In this document: in pieces, positions 34,903 to 46,405 of the stretch
Numbering within the stretch: position 1 is the stretch's first letter
Layout: the number at the start of each line of letters is the position of its first letter
Assembly (NCBI GenBank): GCA_003008705.1
Contig: PDUO01000040.1
Span: forward strand, 1 to 64,000
Direction: 5' to 3'
DNA length: 64,000 nucleotides
DNA from: Pezicula radicicola
Lineage: Eukaryota > Ascomycota > Leotiomycetes > Helotiales > Dermateaceae
Notes under the pieces: model-generated
Database searches by the model: none
The model's input: only the letters and a program-made list of their open reading frames with translations
What the model was told of the DNA's origin: nothing
Program-made: the position numbers and the translations under genes

Positions 34903-35803
34903 GATGTTTGATATCTATTTGTTTGATGTCAGCTTTCAGAAAAAGAAAAGAAAAAGAAAAAATGCTTTGTTGAGATAATATATTTGCTTTAAACAGTATT
35001 GTGGATTATTTGAAGAGGGGTGCCGAGATACCGAGGTTCAAGATTTACTATGGTACTGTGGTGTCGAGAATAATAGGATGAATTGACTGAATTGACTGTA
35101 ATTGATGTAATTGATGAAGCTATTCAGATGTGGGCTTGCCACACCACATATAAGACTAAGTAGACTTTCCAAATGTTCTAGTGCGCCCATAGCCTATTCC
35201 GGTGCCCATAGCCTATTTGTAAGCACCATTTCTGACACGTGGAAGAAGAAAATGACAGAAGAATGACCTGATAGGCCTCGCTTAATATTCAATGCAGGGG
35301 CAGACAAAGGGGGATAAGCGACCGATGCGCTTCGGCGTTAGTGACTTGTGGTTCTTGAGGCAGGATACAAAACCCTGCGTTATCGCCGACTGACGAAAGG
35401 CTCATATGATTCAACATACTGTATAGCGGTAGACTTTACACTCTACACAATATGTAGCTAGACTTAGCTAAAGAAATGTTGACTACATATTCTTTAAGGA
35501 ACGAGGGAGGTTTTCCATTGGAGGTAAACACTATTGCATTGTTATTTCCATCACCACTCTAGATTATATCCAGTTTTAGGTCACATTTTGCTATCTAATC
35601 ATATGTTTCAGATATTCAACAGTTACGCAGCCTATAAACCTCGAATCTTACAAGGTGAGACCAAACAGGCCAGTCCCCCGCGCCTCTCACAGCTGTTCTT
35701 CGCCGTGCAGACACATAGCTACCAATAGCTTCTCCGCAATCTATACCACCTGACTGGATTAGAAGAAGATTCTTCTGCAGCACAACGTCGATCTCGATGG
35801 ACC
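34903..35803. other. Intergenic
   Basis: About 900 bp. Contains a small direct repeat, GCCCATAGCCTATT at 35185-35198 and 35203-35216. No gene seen. Confidence 0.4.
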
Positions 35804-36612
35804 ATGTCGAGTCCTATCGCATTTAGTCATCTGCATCCAACAAAACTAAAATATGATGTGTCAATCAAAACTCATCGCACCATGGTGTCGCCAAAGGCAG
35901 TGTCACCACGTTCTCCACAGCCTCCAAACTCAGAATCTCCTGTAAATAATCCCATCGAAGTAGACAAGGGAGGAGAAGGCGAAATCGATGATGGCTTGGA
36001 TGCTGGCTATATTGCCGACCAATCAACTACTGATTCCACATCTATCACATCAAGTATCCGTGGTCATACCTTTGAAGACGGGATCTGATATCACAAGTTT
36101 CATGATGGCAAGTATGCCTTCCCGAATGATGAAACCGAGCAGAATCGAGACGACATGAAGTATGCGATGACTTTGATGCTGTCTGGTGATCGACCGCACT
36201 TTGCGCCTATTAGGAATAATCCATAAAATATCATTGACTTAGGTAAGTGCTTAGAACTGTTGATATAATAAAACTTCGCTTAAATTTCTGCTAGGTACCG
36301 GTACTGGTATATGGGCTATCGACAGTTAGTAGTTTCTTTCCCGACAATGTACCTGGGTAGTCGCTAAAGAGTACTTTAGTGGTAGATAAGCATCCTTCAG
36401 CCGCGGTGATAGGAATTGATTTCGCAGGCCGTCGGGTGCAAGTACCTCGTGGATTCAGCCAGGCTGGGTGCCGCCAAACTTACGGTTTATTGTCGATGAT
36501 TTTGAGGATGAATGGGTTTATCACCAAAATTACTTCGATTATATCCATACGAGACATACACTCCACTCTGTCAAGAATCCCTTTGCGCTTATGGAGCGTG
36601 CATTCAACTAAG
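35804..36612 (+). pseudogene. LaeA-like methyltransferase, broken
   Basis: Remnant of a fungal LaeA-like (trans-aconitate-type) SAM methyltransferase. An N-terminal Ser/Pro-rich and acidic segment leads to SSIRGHTFEDGI, then TGA (36086-36088), then in the same frame YHKFHDGKYAFPNDETEQNR, where intact relatives read a continuous segment. A second stop TAA (36224-36226) precedes NIIDLG, and after an intron-like gap GTGTGIWAID (SAM-binding motif I). DKHPSAAVIGIDFA follows, then a frameshift before NLRFIVDDFEDEWVYHQNY and FDYIHTRHTLHSV. The rest of the domain is missing. TGA could come from CGA and TAA from CAA by C-to-T changes; the second is a CpA-to-TpA step. LaeA-like proteins often influence secondary metabolism. 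Confidence 0.8.
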
Positions 36613-36770
36613 TATGTGCAATATTATCTGTTGAATGAGCACAATATAAGTGGGCAGCAACATGTGGGTGGCAATCAGTGGAGTTGTATTGCGTTCTGTG
36701 TGGAAGCTATTATGTGGGAATAGGCATACTTATAGTAGTAGGACGATCACATGACTATTCCCATATATTC

Positions 36771-37530
36771 ATGCCTCCTGACAGCCTGGAAGGTACCCTC
36801 ACTTCTACCCGTGCTATCTCTACGGCCTCGACAAATTCCTTCTCTAAAGTTGCCGACCTCTCAATAAAAGAAACTCTTCAAACTCCTTCTGGGGAAATGC
36901 TGGAAGGTACTGGGGAAGCTCCGATAGCCGAGAAGGACATTTCCACTGATGTTAGTGCCACTGAAAGTCCTCAGAATCCAAACGAGCAGGAAGATAAATC
37001 CGAATATCCCGCTGGCACAAAACTCGCCCTTATCATTCTTGTCTTGAATCATCTTTTGTGTTGGGCTGGATAATACGATTATTTCTAGCGCTATTCCAAA
37101 GATCACGGATCAGTTTTATCCTCTAGATGACGTGGGATGGTATGCCAGCTCCTATCTGCTTACCACTTGCTCATTTCAACTTACATGGGGCAAATTCTGT
37201 ACCTTCTACTTAATCAAATGGACCTACCTGGTGGGCTTATTTATCTTTGAATTAGGGTCTTTTGTTTGCGGGATTGCTCCTACTTCGACTGCCCTTATAG
37301 TTAGCCGTGCCATTGCTAGACTCGGGGCGGGTGGTGTCAGTTATGTTGGCCCGTGCCTCCATATGTTCTAACATCTGACGTCTGAAAACCACGAACCAAC
37401 AGGCCCTAACTTGCATCTTACCCGGTGTTATTTGCTTGCTGCTTGCTCTTCAGTGGGGTGGTGTGAAGTACGAACGGATTAGCCTACCATTTTCGGTAAT
37501 GAGGCGCCAAGGGTAGCGCCAGCTGGGGCG
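36771..37530 (+). pseudogene. DHA2-type MFS transporter, broken
   Basis: Remnant of a 14-helix drug:H+ antiporter (Azr1-like). An ATG at 36771 opens a Ser/Thr/Glu-rich cytosolic segment ending SEYPAGTKLALIILVL, then the frame shifts near 37060 and stops at 37071-37073. In the next frame [38 protein letters not shown] and [12 protein letters not shown] continue through GSFVCGIAP and [15 protein letters not shown], ending in TAA after HMF. A detached fragment CLLLALQWGG-like (ICLLLALQWGGVKYE) lies near 37430-37475. Large parts between are deleted. It directly follows the LaeA-like pseudogene. Confidence 0.82.
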
Positions 37531-38071
37531 GTTATTGTTTCCAAACAGTTCGAAACCTTCAGATTATTGTTTCGAATGTTCAATCCAAATCAGTATAAGA
37601 ATTTATCACGGGGGCAGTTTTCGATCCGTCTTATTTCCTATCTATAAATTGCTCCTTTTTTTTGTTCTGCGATCCTATCTATTCCTTTCTTTCCATTATG
37701 AAAATTGAGACCATGCATTACCTCTATTCTGCAAATCAAAATAAAGGTGCGAACAGGGCCCTAACATATGGCTAGAGCAGAAACTCATCACTGATAACAC
37801 TAGATGACCGGAAGGGTCAACTCAGCGATATCGAGAGCGGATTTCATTCAATCGTAGGACAGCTTTCAGGAAGACTCTCCGGATTAGACGCCTCAGCCTA
37901 TCATCAACCTCTGTTGACTTTGCTTGTTGGTATTGGGCTCATCCTGCATAGCTTCCGACTCTTCCTGTTAATCTTGCAAGTCAAGATTGAAGCTCTGCTT
38001 TTGTTATCTGTGAGAAAATTTATTCCTGGACTTCAGCAAGCCGCACTTGAAAATCCCTCTGACATACATAG

Positions 38072-39973
38072 GACAGCGACAAAGTACCAGCAGTAAATGC
38101 GTGCGATATAGCTGTGGAACGCGACGCTGAGAAAATTCCACCTGCTTCTGATGTCAGTGATACACCACCGGTCTCCAAAGCTCCGAGTTCGACAGCTGCA
38201 ATAGCCAAGGTCTCTCGTAAAGATATAATTTTGAAGAGGTTGGCTGAGTTGAGCGAGGAACGACATGTCTCGCCAATGATTTTTGAAGCTGCAGCACGTC
38301 AAGACTACATGACTTGTTTTCGTTTGATAGAGGAAGGCGTTGACTGTGACATACCTGGCCCTAGAGGGAGAAGCTTAGCTCATGTCGCGGCAATGACTGG
38401 GAATAAGCAACTGCTTCGTATTCTGACTTCATCTTCGAAAAGGATTTGGTCTACTTGCAGCCAAGGTAAAATGCCTTTGGATTATGCTGCATTCAACAAC
38501 CACCTGAAAGTTGTTAGATACCTAGTAGAGGACTCGAGCTTTTCCCTTTTCGCGGACGACCAAAAACTGGCAATTCTAGAGCGCTCCGGAGAGTTTGCTC
38601 AATGTCGAGGCCATATTCGTGTCGTAAATTATCTTTTTGAAACAGGTCAAGATATCCGGCGCGCACAAAACAGGGAGCTGTTCGAGGATGCTGTATCCAA
38701 AAACGACGTCAAAAGGGTAAAAAACCTCCTTAAAGAAGGTATCCACGAATATTCCGCGTCATCGCTCGCATGCAAAAGTGGATTTACCCCCCTGGTATCT
38801 GTTCTATTGTCATCAACTTTTGACGGTTTTTCATACGACATCACCACGGCAATCAAGTTCGCTTCCACTACAGGACAACAGGACCTTCTTGTGCTACTAC
38901 TTTGTGGGATCGATGACGTTTCTGAGAGGAAATCCGCGGCGGAAGGGGCCTATCTGCATTCTCTCGATGCCTACCAAGTAAAGATATGCGAATTCCTTGT
39001 TTTGTGTGGGGAAGTCGACGTTCAATATGCTTTCAAAGTGACCGCGGACTATAAAAACCTACACCTTCTTCAGTGGATAATTGAAAAGGAAGGGAAGGAT
39101 AAATTCCATGGGGCACCTATCAATGACGCGTTCCATGCGACAGTTTCGTCTTGTTCCTCTCTACCGCTAGTCCAACTCTTGGTCGAGAACGGAGCCGATG
39201 TCAATTCAGAACACGAAATATGGGGGACTGCTCTACAATATGCAGCAGCTAAGAGCTCTTTTGATCTCGTACATTATTTGGTCTCTGAAGGAGGGGCCGA
39301 CATCAACGCTCCTGGAGGGTTCGGCGGAAGCAGTCCCATCATGGCGGCCGTCTCAGCGGGAAACTACTCCGTATTTCGTTACTTTCTCAGTCTTCAAACT
39401 TGCTTAAATAACCAGCATGGTATTTTTGGCAACATCTTGCAGACTGCGAGCTATCTTGGGAGACGGGAAATGTTGGAGGAAATATTAAGCAGTGGCTTTG
39501 ATATCAACGCGCGCCTCAAGCCATACGGAAGTGCTCTCATCATGGCGATCCAAGGAGGAAACTTCGATATTGCTGAGTTGCTGATCTCTCGAGGTGCCGA
39601 TGTTAATCTTACTATTCCGAAGTATGGCACTGCATTGCACGTCGCAGCTGCAGGAGGGATCGAGAATATGGTCAAGTCGCTGATTCAAGCTGGAGCCAAT
39701 GTGAATACTGAGGGAGGTGACTTTGGCACACCGCTTCAAGCCGCTGCCGCCAACGGTCATCAACTGATAGTTTTGTTTCTGTTAGATTGTGGTGCCGAGG
39801 TCAATACGCAAGGGGGGAGGTATGGAAATGCCTTGCAAGCAGCTCAGGCAGAAGGTCACAGTCTACTGGCTAAGCTTCTGCTCTTTTCCGGAGCAAAGGT
39901 GACCTACGAGGTCCAGGAAAGCGTTGACCTAACAAACATTATAGAGATGATGACATTCAATGTATTTGGGTAA
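38072..39973 (+). CDS. Ankyrin-repeat protein, 5' part unclear
   Basis: An open frame from 38072, preceded by TAG at 38069-38071, encodes about 630 residues, mostly ankyrin repeats. The last six are clear, for example ALQYAAAKSSFDLVHYLVSE, ALIMAIQGGNFDIAELLISR, ALHVAAAGGIENMVKSLIQA and PLQAAAANGHQLIVLFLLD; earlier ones are more diverged. There is no ATG in frame before 38275, inside a conserved-looking repeat, so the true start lies upstream. Upstream, 37810-38095 reads coding-like sequence (DIESGFHSIVGQLSGRLSGL, then SAYHQPLLTLLVG and ALENPSDIHRTATKYQQ) in a different frame. A short intron or a frameshift must join them. The gene may be a decaying member of a fungal ankyrin/STAND-like family. 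Function unknown. Confidence 0.65.
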   Translation, partial: DSDKVPAVNACDIAVERDAEKIPPASDVSDTPPVSKAPSSTAAIAKVSRKDIILKRLAELSEERHVSPMIFEAAARQDYMTCFRLIEEGVDCDIPGPRGRSLAHVAAMTGNKQLLRILTSSSKRIWSTCSQGKMPLDYAAFNNHLKVVRYLVEDSSFSLFADDQKLAILERSGEFAQCRGHIRVVNYLFETGQDIRRAQNRELFEDAVSKNDVKRVKNLLKEGIHEYSASSLACKSGFTPLVSVLLSSTFDGFSYDITTAIKFASTTGQQDLLVLLLCGIDDVSERKSAAEGAYLHSLDAYQVKICEFLVLCGEVDVQYAFKVTADYKNLHLLQWIIEKEGKDKFHGAPINDAFHATVSSCSSLPLVQLLVENGADVNSEHEIWGTALQYAAAKSSFDLVHYLVSEGGADINAPGGFGGSSPIMAAVSAGNYSVFRYFLSLQTCLNNQHGIFGNILQTASYLGRREMLEEILSSGFDINARLKPYGSALIMAIQGGNFDIAELLISRGADVNLTIPKYGTALHVAAAGGIENMVKSLIQAGANVNTEGGDFGTPLQAAAANGHQLIVLFLLDCGAEVNTQGGRYGNALQAAQAEGHSLLAKLLLFSGAKVTYEVQESVDLTNIIEMMTFNVFG

Positions 39974-40239
39974 ACCTACGGAGCTGGTAATCCTTATAAA
40001 TTTAACAGGGAAGCGAGAATGGCTACCTCCACCGACCACCTTAATTGATTAAAAGAGGCGGCTGTGTTGCTCACAATAGGCATTAGCTAAATTTGTATTT
40101 ACACAACAGCTCGCACATTTGGTGCGCATATGCCTACCAATCAAACCAAGTGCGGCGCGCGGCATTCTTTGTCTTCACAATGCTCCTCGGTTGTGGTCAC
40201 TTGATAGTTTGAGGTAGTCACAACAGACAGCGGAACATG

Positions 40240-40752
40240 TTAGCAACCCTTCTGGCAAGTGTCAAGCCAAGAGCCATACTTTGTAGCCCCAGATCGCCCC
40301 CGAAAATTCTCTCCATCACCACTTAGTAGTATCTTACAGATGGTGAAGCAGTGGTTAGCAATTGGTGCGGTGCAGACAGCTGTTGTGTAATTTACAAAAT
40401 TTGATTGGCAGTGGTCCAACGTGGTTCTGAAGGATTCCTGGTCGCAAGCGAGCCAAGATGGGGCTCCTAAAGGAATCCTTGAACTTTTCCTGATTTTAGC
40501 CGGCGACAGAAATTGCAGCCGGGAAGTCGAAATAGATCCCCTGGCGCAATGGCCCAAGCCTATTCACCATTGCTTCCCTTCACCTCACCTCCGCATCACT
40601 TTGACTCACCCAATATTGTCGATAAAGCAGCCCTGGTCACCTCTCCGAACAGAAACAGATCTCGCGCAGGTTAGGATTGACGTGTGATAATCAGATGTTA
40701 TTGTCTGACATTTCTCCCCAAACATTGGTATCTTAGCTTGGCATGTTACCAT
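40240..40752 (-). CDS. Possible cysteine-rich small protein
   Basis: Tentative two-exon gene, 40752-40610 and 40489-40240, about 130 aa. The intron (donor GTGAGT, acceptor CTAAAATCAG) keeps the phase. The product would hold 11 Cys by my count (four in exon 1, seven in exon 2), spaced as in small disulphide-rich secreted fungal proteins. Against it: no signal peptide is seen at the first ATG, and that ATG is only 32 bp downstream of the auxilin-like stop codon on the same strand, leaving little room for a promoter. It could lack a first exon, be a pseudogene, or be a chance ORF pair. Function unassigned. Confidence 0.3.
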
Positions 40753-40783
40753 CACTTTCTCATGACATAAATCGTTCAGTGCC

Positions 40784-43605
40784 CTACATCCCATTCTCCG
40801 CTTTAAACTTGTCCCAGCTCTCATTCAGCGTTGAGAAAACAGTGGCAGCAATAAGCTTGATTTCGGTTGAAGCATCTTGCGGTAGCTATCAATGCATGGT
40901 CAGTAAATTGCCATACAGTTCTCTCGGAAGCCCCAGGAAGGGATGAAACATACCTTGTCAGGATGGCATTTCCCAATAGCCTTCATATAAGCAATCTTAA
41001 CCTTTGAATTGATTACTAGCTCATGCATCCCCACTTTGTTCCACCCACTTCCCTCCCAAAGTACCTTATCCAGACTCCCAAGCAATGCTCGTAAATTGTC
41101 ACGTTTCCCATCACGCCACTGACTGATCCTTGCATCAACGCTGTCAGCAAGGGCAAATTTCTCGTCGTCGGCTTTCTCGGCTGCGATATTTGCTGCTCGT
41201 AACCGTTCGACTGCTTCGCTATCTTTACTTCCCCCAAGATCTGAAAGTGCTGATCTGGGTTTGGGTGTAGGTCTTGGTTTTGGGGTGGCCGTTCGGGGAG
41301 CAGCTTTGGGAGCGAGGGCTTTCTCGCATCTTTGTCGACCTTGAATGGATGTTGCACCACCGACACCAGCTTCAACCGCTTCTTGCCAAACAGCGCCAGC
41401 ATTCTTCCACTGTTCCATTTGTTCCAGTGCCTCTGCTTTACGCATCAGAGCTTTACCCCAAAACTCTTTCATCTCCTTCGTCTCGCCATTGCCGAGGTCG
41501 ATGGTTTCCCCGTCGCCTCTTGCGACACCAATTATGACCATGGCTCTATCTGCGTCTTCAACGGCTTCCTTAGGTACACCGGTCTTCAAACTTGTAAGTG
41601 CTCTGTTGCAGAAGAGTATAACAGTTATTGGATGGTTTGGAGGAAGAGATGATAGTGATGAGGTATATGATGTGTGAGCAGCAGCATAGTCACCACGTTT
41701 AAAGTGTGTCGTGCCAGCCAAACGATGTTGGTTTGAGCTTTGGAGAGCAATAGATGAAAGGTGAGGGATTGTCCGAGGTGGGGCTTTGGGCCGGGTAGGA
41801 ATTGGTGTGGATGGTTTCGATGGAATCGGAGTAGACCGGGGTGTAGGTCTGGATGAAGCTGGTTTGGGTTGCGAGAAGGGTTGTAATGGTGCAGTTGAGA
41901 ACAGATCTGGTTCTGGTTCTTGCGATTGAGGTTTAGGTGTGGGTTTCTTTCGTCTTGCAGAACTAACATATGCTTTAGCAGCATCATCTTCGATTGCTTG
42001 TTTACTCAACCGGGACTTTGCATCTAATGGTGTTGAAGGTTTGGTTTGCTGCCAGCGTGGAGGTAGAGATTGAGATGGGCGCTCTGAGAAGGCTGGCGAC
42101 GCGTCACGTGAAGAATTCGAGCTAGATCGGGGATCTGCAGCTCTCGCCTTCCTTTGTGGTGGCCCAGAGCCTGCCTCCAACATCAATGCCTCATCAGTGA
42201 CCTCTGGTTCGGCACGAGCTTTCCCTGCTCTTCGGCCACCATTCTTCTCTTGCGCTTCTCTTTCAGCAGCCTCCCGCATCCATTTTGGCTGGCTTGGGTC
42301 ACCACCTGTTGAATCGTATTGGAGCTCAGCCACAGCCTTTTTAACAGTTTTTTGTGATGTCTTCCACAATGAGTTAGCAGTCTTAAACAGATTGCTACCC
42401 ACAGCAGCAGCAGCTTTTGAAAAATCATCTCCGCTTGCTGGTGATCGATTATCGTCCCGCTTTGGATGTGACCTCTCTCTACCTTCTTCCTCCATCCATG
42501 TAGGATTTGCTTTGCTTCGGCCCCCTTCCCGAGGCCGCTCCCTTCGTTCTGAAGCTGTCCCGTTATTGACGCTCGGTTCCTTTTTTTGTTGCTTTTCCTT
42601 CGCTTGTCTATGCGCTTCATTAAGAAGCCATCCGACAGCTGCTTGTATATCAAGTCCAGAGCCACTTTCCGTCAAAGCTCGCCGCGAGTTTTGAGCAGAA
42701 AATCCCATTTCGACCAACTCCGCCACAGCTTTGTCCCACGGATCGTTAGCTTCTGGCTCCGAATCCGAGTCTGACTTCTCTATTGCTTTTGGGGCAGGGC
42801 TCGCCTTTACAGGCCGTCGAACTTCTTCTACTGGTTTACCAAGGTCTCCTAAAAAGTCGTCATCATCAACTGTTGTTGTGGGCGCAGGCGCGGTATTCCG
42901 AGTGCTCATCTGTCCTAGCCCAAATGGATCGTCATCGTCGCCCAAGTCAACTCCATTCAATGGCGTAGTTGGCTTTTCCCACGCCTGAGGATTACTCAAG
43001 CCTATCTTGTTCGTGTTAGAGCCAGGTGTGTTCCGTCCACTTGTCGGATTCGAAGGCGCGGGATAGTGGCTCGAGTTGTCCACTTTAGTCTTTGAATTGA
43101 ACGCCGCGAATAAGTCCTCATCTTCGCCAGTACCAGTTACGCTCACACCGTTAGCTGTAGGTGGTGAGAGCGGTCGAAATGGAGATGCGGCAAATGGTGT
43201 TGTTGTGCGAGACGTCGCAGGAGGTATCCCCGCGAAGCCCTGCGCCTTATTGCCCAGCCCGTCCCAGAATTGTCCATTCCCAAATTGCGCATCATATTGC
43301 TTCTTCTTCTCCTCCTCTTGTTTCCTCTTCTCAGCCTGGAGCTTTTCCTGTTGTTGTTGTAATGTTAGGGTGGTCGATTTCGAGGAGCCGAAAGAAACGA
43401 GGTTTGAGAAGCTGTCAGGAGTGGAAGATTTGGGTGCAACAAAGGCTTTCGATGCGGCAGATGGTTGCGCAGACAGAGGCGTGTTACGCCCTGAGGTTGC
43501 TGGAGGAGGTGTAGGTCGTAAGGTGGGATAATAATTGCCAGTACCGGGGGGCACTTTACTTTGGTTTGGAGTAGCGGACCAGTCAAGGCCATTGAGATCA
43601 TCCAT
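40784..43605 (-). CDS. SWA2: Auxilin/Swa2-like J-domain co-chaperone
   Basis: Cytosolic co-chaperone that recruits Hsp70 to uncoat clathrin vesicles. Two exons, 43605-40954 and 40885-40784, giving 917 aa. The intron lies just after the HPD motif. Order of domains as in yeast Swa2: a disordered Ser/Pro-rich N-terminus with acidic DDDDPFGLG-type clathrin-binding motifs, a UBA domain (about 295-340, VAELVEMGFSAQNSRRAL), then a long low-complexity stretch. A TPR region follows (about 640-770, FKRGDYAAAHTSYTSSL, FCNRALTSLKTG), and a C-terminal J domain (about 820-917) with KAIGKCHPDK and, after the intron, VFSTLNESWDKF. The gene is intact. The 33-aa last exon is needed to complete the J domain. 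Confidence 0.92.
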
Positions 43606-44171
43606 AGTGAAGAAGTAAGGACTGTGGTTTGTGCATTAAGCAGTAGATGGTGACTATATTCGCATTTACACGGACGTATGGAAGGTAAGGTTAAATAAGA
43701 GCTCTGGTCTTGTGCATGGTGGTGTTGAATGAATATCGTATGCGCCTTGTTGGCATCTGAACTTAATCCGTGCGCTATATTCTTGGCGCTTCGATAGCGA
43801 TTAGCGGCCGTAGATTAGCGCCGATCAGGAACACCACACCACTTCCTTTACTACCTCAGTAACAACTACCTAGCTATACCTACCTAACACTCCCACTTTC
43901 AGTACATTTTGGCAATAGGTTAGACTAAGTACCTTGAACATTGTTCGAAAGCAGCTTGTCTTGTGCCAAGATCTGCTAGGATAGGGAGTGGACCTCGCTA
44001 AATGCCCTTGTAAGTAGAAGAACAGATTTATTCTTGCGGTTTACTATCTGTAAATTTTCTTAAGCGCTAGAATAGCTCTTTTAATGTTTTCTTTTTAGTA
44101 CAGGGTATGGTTTAGCTTTCACTTACTAAAGATGTAAGGTATTCATAACTAGAAAACGTTTTCATTTAGGC
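43606..44171. other. Intergenic
   Basis: 566 bp. Upstream region of the auxilin-like gene and the broken 5' side of the GMC remnant. Nothing specific seen. Confidence 0.4.
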
Positions 44172-46133
44172 GAGCACCTACACCCTAGTGCTACAGCATA
44201 TGCTGTATATTTAGTCCGCCTGGCAACCACCTCCCCAACTCTCCGTATCCTCCTCCTCGAAGTCAGAGGAGAAGTACAACCAGAAGATTTAATACCAGGG
44301 TATATTAAACCGCGATTTGGTAGTAAAGATGGAAATTGGATGTATGAGACTGTTGGTCAGAGAGGCTTGAATGGGAGGAAGGTGCCTTATCTGAGGGGGA
44401 GGGGGATGGGTGGTTGTTCGTAAGTTTATTTCTTGGTTTTGCTTTTGGTTCGGATGCTGAATTTTAGGGCTTTCGAGTGAGTGTTAGGGATTCTAATGGA
44501 GGAGAAGCTGATGAGTGATAGGGGAAATAATTTCATGGCTTGGGTTAGAGGACCTAGAGATGATTATGATGATTGGGCGAAGATGGTTGGTGATGAATGG
44601 TGGAAGTGGGAAAATGTACTTGGGTATATGAAGTGAGTAAGTCTGGACTAAAATCCCAAACACCTTTTCTGGTTCCGAAACTAACGGATTGTAGCTAGAA
44701 GATTTCAAGCCTACGATACCACAAGGAAAAGAGCTCAACTGGAGGGCAAAGACCCACAAAAATCCCGAGATACTAAATTGCTCATAAACTAACTAAATTC
44801 TGTACAGAAGCTTTGCAGTAGGCTACGGCTCACAATGACAGCCTCTAATAGAGTACTGCATGCACGCAGGCCAAGAAGCAGGCCACCCCATAAACCTCGA
44901 TAACAACGACGGTAACCCTCTCGGAATATCAATAGCGCAATTCAACGTCGATAACGGAGCACGAGTAACCCGCGTAACAGCATTCCTAAACACCAATTCC
45001 ATATCAAAGCTCACAAATCTAGTAGTCATGACAAATGTCATAGCATCTAAATTAATCTCAAAAGGAACCCGTATAACAGGCGTAGAACTTCTTCCAACAA
45101 TTAAAGATGAAGATAGCCCCGATATACCAATAATAGTTCACGCCAATCGAGAAGTCATCTTAACAGCAGGATGTTTCCAAACACCACAACTGCTTCTCCT
45201 TTCCAGTATCAGTCCCAAGCACCACTTAGACTCTCTCGGAATACCAATAGTGAAAGATCTTCCAGCAGTAGGACAGAATCTCCAAGACCACTCAGCTTTC
45301 GCTTGCGAATTCATTATCAATCCCTCAATCGCAGGTCATAATCAACTTCTCAACGATGCTGCAGCCTTAGCTGCAGCTATAGATGAATACAAACAGTCCA
45401 ACAGTGGGCCATTAGCAATGTTCGGCGCCAGTGCATCAATCATCTTCCCCAAAGTACCCAATGTCTTGAAATCCAAAGAATTCGCTTCTTTACCAACAGC
45501 AACCAAAAACTTCCTACAGGCACCAACAAGACCCAGCACGGAAATCTGGCTACATTCCGGGCCTCTGTTTTATACTGGTTCATGCCCACCAGACGCATCG
45601 GTACTCGTAATCGAAGGTCTTTGTCAGAATAATCTCTCTCGCGGTTCACTGGAATTAAAGAGTTCTAATCCACGAGATTTACCACCCATAAACCCTAACT
45701 ACCTCTCCCACCCCTTCGACATACGAATCGCGGTCGAAACTCTTCGCGAAATTGTAAAACTAGCCAAGACACCAATATTCACAAGCATCATTGAATCCAT
45801 CTTGCTTGGTCCACGGGAGGTGCGCAATTCGAATTTTTTGGCGAGTATTTATGGTGAGGATGATGAGGTTCTAGAAAGCTTCATCAAGGAAACGCTTACG
45901 CAGGGGTTTCATTCCATGAGTACTTGTGTCATGGGTTCAGCGGGTGATCCGAATCGAGTAGTTGGCAATGACTTTAAAGTTGATCCTGAAGGAGATATCA
46001 ACCTCTAGCGCTAGTCTGTCAAAGTTATGAGGACAAGATATCTACTGTTCCCATACATATTGAAAGGTCTACGGCAAAGAGAAAGTTCTGGCGAAAGTGG
46101 AGTTTGCTGGGGTTGAGGATATATCACTGAGTG
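44172..46133 (+). pseudogene. GMC oxidoreductase (aryl-alcohol/choline type), broken
   Basis: FAD-dependent glucose-methanol-choline family remnant. The 5' end lacks the GxGxxG start and begins near AYAVYLVRLATTSPTLRILL, then PGYIKPRFGSKDGNWMYETV and KVPYLRGRGMGGCS. Intron-like gaps separate NNFMAWVRGPRDDYDDWAK from an exon reading VGYGSQ, then TGA (44836-44838) where relatives have Trp, then QPLIEYCMHAGQEAGHPIN. From 44860 the frame is open for 382 codons, with GARVTRVTAFLNTNS, EVILTAGCFQTPQLLLLS and GQNLQDHSAF. The C-terminal signature is shifted: TAG at 46006-46008, and ISTVPIHIERSTAKRK appears in another frame. One stop plus a 3' frameshift and a missing 5' end point to a pseudogene. A sequencing error cannot be excluded because the middle is so well kept. 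Confidence 0.68.
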
Positions 46134-46405
46134 AGGTTTAGCATGGGTGAACCAGAGTCCTGCACAAGACAACTATTGTAAAGAGATACTGAACCCAAAT
46201 CATAGAATCTCATTACTAATGAAATGTTTTGTCGAAATCCTAAACTCCAGCACGTATGCCAAACCATCCAGCCTTGCGCCATCAAGATGAGTGACTCCAA
46301 CGCCCAGGACACCGGCCCCTTCGATTTCAATTAACCTTGGTGCGCCACATGTAGTATGCAGCGCCTATATGTTTTTGATATCCCACCTATCAACTTCTCA
46401 TTTGT

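Noticed and set aside
41270..43600. Many plus-strand ORFs of 60-165 codons
   Set aside because: Antisense shadows of the long Ser/Pro/Lys-rich auxilin-like gene.
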